From Burkholderiales bacterium (lineage in GTDB: Bacteria; Pseudomonadota; Gammaproteobacteria; Burkholderiales; Burkholderiaceae_C): 46,963 nucleotides of DNA. The position numbers and the translations under genes were made by a program. The stretch covers positions 47,364 through 94,326 of the forward strand of contig QBMB01000003.1 in the NCBI GenBank assembly GCA_003241965.1, read 5' to 3'. Below are positions 8,103 to 14,668 of the stretch, piece after piece. The notes under the pieces are model-generated. The model saw only the letters and a program-made list of their open reading frames with translations, was not told where the DNA came from and searched no databases. Numbering within the stretch: the first letter of the stretch is position 1; each line of letters begins with the position of its first letter.

Positions 8103-8729
8103 ATGTACCTGCCGCCGCAGTTTGCCGCCCAAGACCCCGCCATTGCCCGCGAACTCATGCGCGCGCACCCCTTTGCCAGCCTCATTTCCACCGACGACGA
8201 GGGTCTGCCTTTCGTCACGCACCTGCCGTTGCACTTGCTGGAAGAAGAGGCCGGCCTCGTGTTGCTGGGCCATGTGGCGCGGCCCAACCCACATGCCAAA
8301 TTCCTGCGCGAACGCCCGAAGGCCGTGGTCACGTTCATGGGGCCCCACGCCTACATGACGCCGCGTGTTTACCCCGATCTGGCGCGCGTGCCCACCTGGA
8401 ACTACCTCGCCGTGCACTGCACCGTGCAGGCCCGCCCGGTGGACAGCTTTGACGACAAGGACCGCCTGCTCAAGCACCTGATCCACGACCACGACCCGGC
8501 CTATGCCGATCAATGGCGTGGTCTGGGCGAGGACTACCAGCACAAGATGATGCAGGGCATCGTGGCCTTCGAGCTGCAGGTGACCGAGTTGCAGTGCAAG
8601 GTCAAGATCAACCAGCACCGCCCCGAAGCGCACGCGGCCATGCTGAGTGCCTACGCACAGGGCAACGGCGATGAGCAGGCCCTGGCCGGCTGGATGCGCC
8701 GCCTGGGGCTGACAGGACAGGGCGCGTGA
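8103..8729 (+). CDS. FMN-binding PaiB family protein
   Basis: A 208-residue split-barrel flavin-binding protein of the PaiB family, named from the Bacillus protein linked to protease production. Diagnostic stretches are MYLPPQFAAQDP at the start, HPFASLISTDDEGLPFVTHLPL, GHVARPNPH, ARVPTWNYLAVHC and the C-terminal KINQHRPEA. The ATG at 8103 has an upstream AAAGAGG. The stop overlaps the GTG of the SGNH hydrolase gene (GTGA at 8726-8729), suggesting an operon of two. In most proteobacteria these proteins have no proven regulatory role; a flavin-dependent redox function is equally possible. Confidence 0.85.
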   Translation: MYLPPQFAAQDPAIARELMRAHPFASLISTDDEGLPFVTHLPLHLLEEEAGLVLLGHVARPNPHAKFLRERPKAVVTFMGPHAYMTPRVYPDLARVPTWNYLAVHCTVQARPVDSFDDKDRLLKHLIHDHDPAYADQWRGLGEDYQHKMMQGIVAFELQVTELQCKVKINQHRPEAHAAMLSAYAQGNGDEQALAGWMRRLGLTGQGA

Positions 8730-9397
8730 AGCGGCGCGCCTGGCTGCTCGCCGCTGCGGTCTGGCTGTCGGCGCCGGTGCGGGCGCAGACCAGTGCCACG
8801 GCGGAGCAGCGCTGGAAAAAGGAACTCGACGCCTTCACCGCAGCCGACCGCCTGCAGATGCCACCCACCGGCGGCGTGTTGTTTGTGGGCAGCTCGCCGA
8901 TCCGCATGCTGAGCGACCTGGAAACGGCTTCTCCCGACCAGCCGCTGGTGATCCGGCGCGGGTTCGGTGGATCACGAATTTCCGACAGCGCCGACCTGGT
9001 GCAACGCCTGGTGCTGCCGTACCGGCCTCGACTGGTGGTGCTCTATGCGGGTGAAAACGACCTTGCCGAAGGTGCCAATCCGCAGGATGTGCTGGGCCAT
9101 TTCGTGCGTTTCGTGCAGCAGGTGCAGAGCGAGTTGCCTGCCACGCGGGTGGCCTACATGTCGATCAAGCCCAGTCCTTCGCGCCTGGTGAAGATGGCGC
9201 ACATGCGAGAGGCCAACCTGCTGATCCAGACCCACGTGCTGGCCAACGAGAACCTGGATTACATCGACGTGCACACCGCCATGCTGGACAACGACGGCCG
9301 ACCACGACCGGAGTTGTTCGTGCGCGACCAGTTGCACCTGAGCGCCGAGGGCTATGGCCTGTGGCGCCAGATCGTCTCAGCGCATCTGCGGCCCTGA
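8726..9397 (+). CDS. SGNH/GDSL-family hydrolase, predicted periplasmic
   Basis: A 223-residue protein with a signal peptide (KRRAWLLAAAVWLSAPVRAQ, cleavage after the Ala-Gln region). Block I is VGSSPIRML (GDS replaced by GSS, catalytic Ser retained), a Gly-rich RRGFGGSRISD follows, block III is YAGENDL, and block V is DQLHLSAEGY with catalytic Asp and His. These enzymes are serine esterases or acetylhydrolases acting on lipids or carbohydrate esters. The GTG start lies within the PaiB stop. The 3' end overlaps the convergent OpgC-like gene by 21 bp. The substrate is unknown; a cell-envelope acyl ester is plausible. Confidence 0.83.
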   Translation: MKRRAWLLAAAVWLSAPVRAQTSATAEQRWKKELDAFTAADRLQMPPTGGVLFVGSSPIRMLSDLETASPDQPLVIRRGFGGSRISDSADLVQRLVLPYRPRLVVLYAGENDLAEGANPQDVLGHFVRFVQQVQSELPATRVAYMSIKPSPSRLVKMAHMREANLLIQTHVLANENLDYIDVHTAMLDNDGRPRPELFVRDQLHLSAEGYGLWRQIVSAHLRP

Positions 9398-10531
9398 GCG
9401 CCACCACAGGGCAGGGCGCCAGCCGCTGCGCTCGCGCGTTTCCACCACCATGGCCACGGCAAACAGACCGGCCAAGGCGCTGGCCAGCAGCGCCACATCG
9501 GTGCTCCAGGGGCGGATCACTTCCGGTGAGCCGAAGAAGGCGAGGGTGAACAAGGCGATCACGATGTGGGCGCAGAACACCGACAGGGAGTTGCGACCCA
9601 GCAGCTCCAGCGGCAGTGGGCGTGGCAGCGCCCTTTTCAGCCACGGGCCGAACGTCACGAGCAACACGAAGACACTGGCGAAATTGAGTACACGCAAGGG
9701 CCCGAGCGACCATTTGTCCAGCAGCATGCCCACCGCCGGCACACCCGGCATCGGGTCCTGGCCCACCATGTGGCGCCACAACAGCATGCCGGCGGCGTAG
9801 ACCGCGGCGGGCACCAGACACCACACAGGAATGCGAGGCAGCGGTTGCTGGCGCGTACCCAACCACAGGCCCACGACCCACAGCGCCTGCCAGGCAAACC
9901 AGTGAAACGCACCCATGTCTTTGTAGGGAATGGGCACGCCGATCAGGCTTGCGGTCAGCTCGTACAGCGCCAGACCCAGGCCCCACTGCTGGGCCAGCCA
10001 AAGCAGGGCACTCACCGCCAGCACGCCGCCCCATCCTCGTTGCAGGGCGTGGCGCAGCACCCACGGGCTGATCAGCATCAGCACGATGTACAGCGGCAGG
10101 ATGTCCAGCAGGGGCGGGTTGTGCAGCAGCAGCGCGGCGCCCACCACCGCAGCCGTCGGGTCGATGAAAAAGAATTCAAGCAGCCCGGTGGCACCACCTT
10201 GCCGGTTGTGCACGCCCAACCAGGCGATGAGCGTGAAGGCCAGCGACAGCAAACCGAGCTGGCACAGGTAGAGCTTGAGCGCGCGCTCGTGAAAGGCAAC
10301 TTGCATGGCCGCCACACCGTCGCGCCGGGCACGGTGGCCGTAAACGCGGCCAGCCATGAAGGCCGACAGGAACACGAAACCTTCGGCCGCCGAGACGAAG
10401 CCGAACGGCTGACCCGATGGCAACGAGAACATCGTCGGCATGTGGGTCAGCGTCATCAACACGAGCATCAACCCGCGCAGGGCGTCGAGCTCCCAGCGGC
10501 GGTTGGAGGGGTGGATGGGCGTGGGGGACAT
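9377..10531 (-). CDS. OpgC-like membrane acyltransferase
   Basis: A 384-residue multispanning protein with about ten hydrophobic segments. The start RRWELDALRGLMLVLMTLTHMP, then FGFVSAAEGFVFLSAFMAGRVYG, and LGRNSLSVFCAHI near the C-terminus, match the OpgC_C family (acyltransferase-3-like). OpgC proteins put succinyl groups on osmoregulated periplasmic glucans at the inner membrane. The ATG at 10531 faces the divergent tadA fusion gene 83 bp away. The 3' end overlaps the SGNH gene by 21 bp; a transferase next to an esterase hints at opposing acyl chemistry, which is inference. The true acyl group and acceptor are unknown. Confidence 0.8.
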   Translation of the reverse strand: MSPTPIHPSNRRWELDALRGLMLVLMTLTHMPTMFSLPSGQPFGFVSAAEGFVFLSAFMAGRVYGHRARRDGVAAMQVAFHERALKLYLCQLGLLSLAFTLIAWLGVHNRQGGATGLLEFFFIDPTAAVVGAALLLHNPPLLDILPLYIVLMLISPWVLRHALQRGWGGVLAVSALLWLAQQWGLGLALYELTASLIGVPIPYKDMGAFHWFAWQALWVVGLWLGTRQQPLPRIPVWCLVPAAVYAAGMLLWRHMVGQDPMPGVPAVGMLLDKWSLGPLRVLNFASVFVLLVTFGPWLKRALPRPLPLELLGRNSLSVFCAHIVIALFTLAFFGSPEVIRPWSTDVALLASALAGLFAVAMVVETRERSGWRPALWWRSGPQMR

Positions 10532-10614
10532 AGGGAAAACCAGAATGAGCCGCGATCATGCCAGAGGGGTGGCACGCACGGCCCGAGAAGGGGCGCTGTC
10601 CTACACTGGCCGGC

Positions 10615-11991
10615 ATGTCCGCATTCACGCCCTCCGACGAAGACTTCATGCGCCTGGCGCTCTCCCAGGCGCACGCTGCGGCCGCTGACGGCGAGGTGCC
10701 GGTGGGGGCAGTCATTGTGAAAGATGGTCGAGTGATTGCCACCGGGCGCAACGCGCCCATCGAGGGCCACGACCCCACGGCGCACGCCGAGATCGCGGCG
10801 TTGCGCGCCGCCGCGCAGGCCCTGGGCAACTACCGCCTGGAGGGTTGCACCCTTTATGTGACTCTGGAGCCCTGCGCCATGTGCAGCGGCGCCATGCTGC
10901 ACGCGCGCCTGTCGCGGGTGGTGTTCGGTGCGCCCGATCCCAAGACCGGCGCGGCCGGCTCGGTGCTCAACCTGTTTGGCCACGACCAGCTCAACCACCA
11001 GACGGTGGTGCAGGGCGGGGTGCTGGCAGCCGAGACCGCCGCGTTGTTGCGCGGATTTTTCAAGGAGCGACGTGTGAACCTGCATCCCCTGCGCGACGAC
11101 GCCGTGCGCACGCCGGACGACCGTTTTACCGATCTGCCCGGATACCCGTGGCAGCCCAACTACCTCAGCGATCTGCCATCTCTGGACGGGCTGCGCATGC
11201 ACTTTCTGGACGAAGGCCCTCGTCATGCGCCGGTGACCTGGCTGTGCCTGCACGGCAACCCGGCCTGGAGCTACCTGTACCGCAAGATGATCCCGGCGAT
11301 GCTGGCCAGCGGAGGGCGTGTGGTGGCGCCCGATCTGATCGGCTTCGGGCGCAGCGACAAACCCAAGAAGGACAGCGCGCACTCGTTCGGCTGGCACCGC
11401 CAGGTGCTGCTCGAATTCATCGAGCGGTTGGACTTGAAGAACGTGGTGCTGGTGGTGCAGGACTGGGGCGGCTTGCTCGGCCTCACGCTGCCCATGGAAG
11501 CACCGCAGCGTTACCGGGCTTTGCTGGTGATGAACACGACGCTGGCCACTGGAGAGACGCCGCTCTCGCCCGGCTTTGTCGCCTGGCGCACCATGTGTGC
11601 GCAAAACCCGGAATTTGATGTGGCCCGGCTTTTCGCCCGTGGCAACCCGCAGATGACGCCGGAAGAGTGCGCCGCCTACAACGCGCCGTTTCCCGATCGC
11701 GGCCACCGCGCAGCGTTGCGCGCGTTCCCGGCCCTGGTTCCCGAACACATGGACGACGACGGCGCCGCCATCAGCCGCAGCGCACGCAGCTTCTGGTCGA
11801 CGCAATGGCAGGGTCAGAGCCTCATGGCCATCGGTCAGCAGGACCCCGTGCTGGGTGAACCCGTGATGCGCGCGCTGCACGCCTCGATACGTGGCTGTCC
11901 CGAGCCGATGCTGCTTCCCCAGGGGGGCCATTTCGTGCAGGAGCACGGCGAGTTGATTGCGCAGGCCGCCGTGCGCCGGCTCACTGTTTGA
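10615..11991 (+). CDS. tadA: TadA tRNA adenosine deaminase fused in frame to a haloalkane dehalogenase
   Basis: One uninterrupted 458-codon frame encodes two enzymes. Residues 1 to about 152 are tRNA adenosine-34 deaminase: zinc ligand His57 and proton-shuttle Glu59 in HAEIAAL, zinc Cys87 and Cys90 in PCAMC. From about 154 a full haloalkane dehalogenase follows: HGNPAWSYLYRKMIP (oxyanion/halide region, Asn215), nucleophile Asp283 and halide Trp284 in VQDWGG, a possible second halide Trp324 in FVAW, acid Asp410 in QQDPVLG and His439 in GGHF. Asp-His-Asp plus the two Trp resembles DhlA-type subfamily I. An AAGGAG with a 6-nt spacer precedes an in-frame GTG at 11074, so a free dehalogenase may also be made. 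Confidence 0.88.
   Translation: MSAFTPSDEDFMRLALSQAHAAAADGEVPVGAVIVKDGRVIATGRNAPIEGHDPTAHAEIAALRAAAQALGNYRLEGCTLYVTLEPCAMCSGAMLHARLSRVVFGAPDPKTGAAGSVLNLFGHDQLNHQTVVQGGVLAAETAALLRGFFKERRVNLHPLRDDAVRTPDDRFTDLPGYPWQPNYLSDLPSLDGLRMHFLDEGPRHAPVTWLCLHGNPAWSYLYRKMIPAMLASGGRVVAPDLIGFGRSDKPKKDSAHSFGWHRQVLLEFIERLDLKNVVLVVQDWGGLLGLTLPMEAPQRYRALLVMNTTLATGETPLSPGFVAWRTMCAQNPEFDVARLFARGNPQMTPEECAAYNAPFPDRGHRAALRAFPALVPEHMDDDGAAISRSARSFWSTQWQGQSLMAIGQQDPVLGEPVMRALHASIRGCPEPMLLPQGGHFVQEHGELIAQAAVRRLTV
11062..11076 (+). promoter_or_regulatory. Internal Shine-Dalgarno and in-frame GTG in the tadA-dehalogenase fusion
   Basis: AAGGAG at 11062-11067 is followed after 6 nt by GTG at 11074, in frame with the fusion and exactly where the dehalogenase domain begins (VNLHPLRDD). 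The spacing is near ideal. It may be the remnant of the start of a once separate gene, or an active internal start giving a dehalogenase of about 305 residues. Confidence 0.5.
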
Positions 11992-12031
11992 GCAGCTTGA
12001 TAATGAGAGCCCTTTGCAGGTCTCTGAATCC

Positions 12032-12964
12032 ATGAGTCACATCTACATCTATTCCCCCTCCAGCGCCGTGCGCGACAAGGCCGCGTTCCGCCGCGGTGTG
12101 GCTCGGCTCAAGGCCCTGGGGCACGAGGTGGAGCTGGACGCATCGGTGCTGGCCGTGCACATGCGCTTTGCAGGCGACGACGCCGAGCGCCTGGCCGCGA
12201 TCGGTCGGGCAGCGGACAGCGGGGCCGACGTGGCACTGATTTCGCGCGGTGGTTACGGACTCACGCGCATCCTGGGCGAGTTGCCTTTCAAGAAGCTCAC
12301 CAAGGCCATTGAAGGTGGCACCCAGTTCGTGGGCCTGAGCGATTTCACCGCCCTGCAGATGGCCCTGCTGGCCAAGACCGGTGCGCTCACCTGGGGCGGC
12401 CCCGCACTGGGTGAAGACTTCGGCGCCGAGAGCCCGGACGACATCATGGAAGCCTGTTTTGACGACCTGCTGGTCGGGCACGGCGAAGGCGCGGGGTGGC
12501 GTCTTCCTGCGTCGGACCTGCCATTCATGAAACCGGCCAAGGCAGACGACGAACCGGCACTGCGAGTGCGTTCGGCCACCCTGTGGGGCGGCAACCTCAG
12601 CGTCATCTGCGCCCTGGTCGGCACGCCCCATCTGCCTGCGATCTCTGGCGGCATCCTGTTTCTGGAAGACACGAACGAACACCCGTACCGCATCGAGCGG
12701 CAACTGACGCAACTGCTCAATGCCGGCATCCTGGGCCGGCAGAAAGCGGTGCTCATGGGATCGTTCAACCGGTTCAAGCCGGTGCCCGGTTACGACCGTG
12801 GCTTCAAACTGCAGACGGTGATGGACTGGCTGCGCACCAAAATGAAAACGCCCGTGTTCACTGGACTTCCCTTCGGACACGTTCCCACCAAGGTGTTGCT
12901 GCCCGTGGGGCAGAAGGTCGATCTGATGGTGCAGGGGCGCGACGCCCTGATTTACTGGGGGTGA
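12032..12964 (+). CDS. ldcA: LD-carboxypeptidase (S66 family)
   Basis: A 310-residue muropeptide LD-carboxypeptidase, which removes the terminal D-Ala from tetrapeptides during murein recycling in the cytoplasm. The N-terminus IYIYSPSSAVRD and ISRGGYGLTRIL match family S66. The nucleophile is Ser103 in GLSDFTALQ. The catalytic Glu lies in LEDTNEHPYRIER and the His in FGHVPTK. The length matches LdcA. The ATG at 12032 is 40 nt after the dehalogenase stop; the two may be cotranscribed. No signal peptide is seen. Confidence 0.9.
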   Translation: MSHIYIYSPSSAVRDKAAFRRGVARLKALGHEVELDASVLAVHMRFAGDDAERLAAIGRAADSGADVALISRGGYGLTRILGELPFKKLTKAIEGGTQFVGLSDFTALQMALLAKTGALTWGGPALGEDFGAESPDDIMEACFDDLLVGHGEGAGWRLPASDLPFMKPAKADDEPALRVRSATLWGGNLSVICALVGTPHLPAISGGILFLEDTNEHPYRIERQLTQLLNAGILGRQKAVLMGSFNRFKPVPGYDRGFKLQTVMDWLRTKMKTPVFTGLPFGHVPTKVLLPVGQKVDLMVQGRDALIYWG

Positions 12965-12983
12965 AGTCCCCAGGCCTGTGTAC

Positions 12984-13316
12984 TCAGCGGCGGATACGCC
13001 CTGAGTCGATCAGGCTTTTGGGGACCAGGCCCTGGAACACGGGTGAGAGGCTCTGCACGCGGTGCACGGCCAAAGCCTCGCCATGAATCTGGCTCAACAC
13101 CGCCACCATTTCAGCGCGCGCAAACCACAAGGCGTGGGGATCGTGCAGATACTTCAGGCGGCGCGTCAGTTGGGGATTGATCTGGGCACCGTCCTCGCCC
13201 AACACAGCCAGCATCGCTTTTCGCACGGGTTCCAGCGCTTCACCCGGATCCTGGTGAACTTCCGGCCCCAGTAGAGCGGAAATGCTGTTGCGAATACCGG
13301 GTTTGAACCAGCGCAT
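12984..13316 (-). CDS. Conserved-looking hypothetical protein, 110 aa
   Basis: A 110-residue protein I do not recognise. It is mostly helical in character and basic at the C-terminus (DSGRIRR). It contains HDPHALWFARAEMVAVLSQIHGEALA, a segment of regular amphipathic pattern, and ALEPVRKAMLAVLGEDG. There is no signal peptide or membrane span. It converges on ldcA with 19 bp between stops and is followed upstream by a non-coding gap. The start at 13316 (MRWFKPGIRNSI) is the only ATG near the frame start. Coding is supported by composition and by lack of a competing frame; the function is unknown. Confidence 0.6.
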   Translation of the reverse strand: MRWFKPGIRNSISALLGPEVHQDPGEALEPVRKAMLAVLGEDGAQINPQLTRRLKYLHDPHALWFARAEMVAVLSQIHGEALAVHRVQSLSPVFQGLVPKSLIDSGRIRR

Positions 13317-13636
13317 GGTGTGTCCTCAACGACTTTGTATGAATCCCCTGCAAGGATACGTGCTCTTACACGCTTCAAGCAATCCCATACGTCGCGTGAA
13401 CCTAGAAAAACAACATGCAAATCAAAGGTTTAGAGCGATGTTTTTATCTGCCGCTTTAGGTATGTAGTACCTTTTGTCGCAATTTGAGAATATTCGGCTA
13501 CATGGGATTAATACCCGTCAATTGGGCGGGTGTTGGCGATGGCAAGGCCGAGTTGCCCAACTGCCAACAGCGCATTTGTGCAGTACGGCACGCATCAGGA
13601 GGCCTGTGCTTTAATCCGGCGACACTCTCTTCCTCT
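13317..13636. other. Non-coding gap with an AT-rich stretch
   Basis: This 320-bp gap separates the divergent 110-aa gene and the cyclase gene. Bases about 13400-13500 are clearly richer in A/T than the surroundings (for example ttttatctgccg and cctttt), as expected for promoters of one or both genes. An AGGAGG at 13598-13603 lies 33 nt upstream of the cyclase ATG, too far to serve it directly. I see no hairpin, repeat or RNA gene that I can defend. Confidence 0.4.
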
Positions 13637-14581
13637 ATGGCCGAACTGACAATTGCATTCGTGGATTTGACCGGTAGCGTTTCGGTGTTTGAAACACTGG
13701 GTAACGACCGCGCCACGATGGTGATCACCAAACTCACCCAGTGGATCGGCGCCACGGGCCAGGAGCACGGTGGCACGGTGGTGAAAATGCTGGGTGACGG
13801 GGTGCTGCTTTCGTTTTCAAACAACCGCTTGGCGGTGGAAGCGATGGTGCAGATCCAGCAGGAACATGCCAAGCGCGTGGTTCAGTGGCCCAACCGCCTC
13901 AAGCTCATGATGCAGATCGGCGTGGCGCGCGGTCAGGTGGTGGTGGTGGATGGTGACTGCTTCGGCGACGCGGTGAACCTCGCTTCGCGCTTGAGCGATC
14001 TGGCCGGCGGTGAACAGATCCTGGTCACGGACAACGTGGTGCGCGATCTGGGTCAACGCACCCCGGTGCGCAGCCGAAGTCTCGGTCCGATCCGCATCAA
14101 GGGCAGAACCGAACCCTGCGAGGTGTTTCGCATCGAGTGGCAGCAAGAAATGTTGTCCGAATTCCTCACCTTGCCTGCCGATCTGCATTCACTCATGCCG
14201 CCGAAAGATGTGGGCATGGGCACGATCGAACTGGCCTGGCTGGACACCCACAAGAGCTTCAGCGTGACCGAGTTGCCACTGAAGATCGGCCGTGTGCCCG
14301 AAGCCGATTTCGTGGTGAGCGATCCGCGTGTTTCCCGCATGCACACACGAATCGATATCCGCTCCGGCAACTTCGTGCTGGAAGACATCAGCAGCTACGG
14401 CACCTGGGTGCGGTTTACCGGGGGTGAGAACGTCATTGCCTTGCGGCGACAGGATTGCATGTTGCACAGCGACGGCGAGATTGCGCTGGGTGCGCCGTTC
14501 ACCGATTTCAGTGCGCCCACAGTGAGCTTCAAGCTCGTCAATGGCAACATGGTGCTTGGCCGCACGCCGCCCAGAGCCTGA
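13637..14581 (+). CDS. Class III adenylate/guanylate cyclase with C-terminal FHA domain
   Basis: A 314-residue cytoplasmic protein. Residues 1 to about 175 are a class III nucleotidyl cyclase catalytic domain with both metal Asp residues, Asp10 in FVDLTGS and Asp54 in KMLGDGVLLSF, and the FGDAVNLASRL stretch. Residues about 195-300 are an FHA domain: LKIGR, SDPRVSRMHTRI and EDISSYGTW, the core phosphothreonine-binding residues (Arg, Ser, Arg-x-His, Ser-Tyr-Gly-Thr). So cyclic nucleotide output may be tied to a Ser/Thr phosphorylation signal. The ATG at 13637 gives the normal cyclase N-terminus; longer in-frame starts exist. No kinase gene lies nearby. Confidence 0.88.
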   Translation: MAELTIAFVDLTGSVSVFETLGNDRATMVITKLTQWIGATGQEHGGTVVKMLGDGVLLSFSNNRLAVEAMVQIQQEHAKRVVQWPNRLKLMMQIGVARGQVVVVDGDCFGDAVNLASRLSDLAGGEQILVTDNVVRDLGQRTPVRSRSLGPIRIKGRTEPCEVFRIEWQQEMLSEFLTLPADLHSLMPPKDVGMGTIELAWLDTHKSFSVTELPLKIGRVPEADFVVSDPRVSRMHTRIDIRSGNFVLEDISSYGTWVRFTGGENVIALRRQDCMLHSDGEIALGAPFTDFSAPTVSFKLVNGNMVLGRTPPRA

Positions 14582-14668
14582 GCGCTGAAACTGAGCGCCG
14601 GGCGGGCTCGGTGGCTTCGCTCTCACCGCTGGCGGTGAATGGCCTTTTCAAAACACGCAGGAGACACC

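Noticed and set aside
7982-8338. N-terminal extension of the minus-strand membrane protein over the PaiB gene
   Set aside because: Arg/Ser-rich and antisense to a recognisable gene; a good ATG follows at 7981.
13598-13636. Strong AGGAGG followed by a tiny frame GTG-CTT-TAA
   Set aside because: The spacer of 3 nt is too short and a two-codon frame cannot be supported; the cyclase ATG is 33 nt further on.
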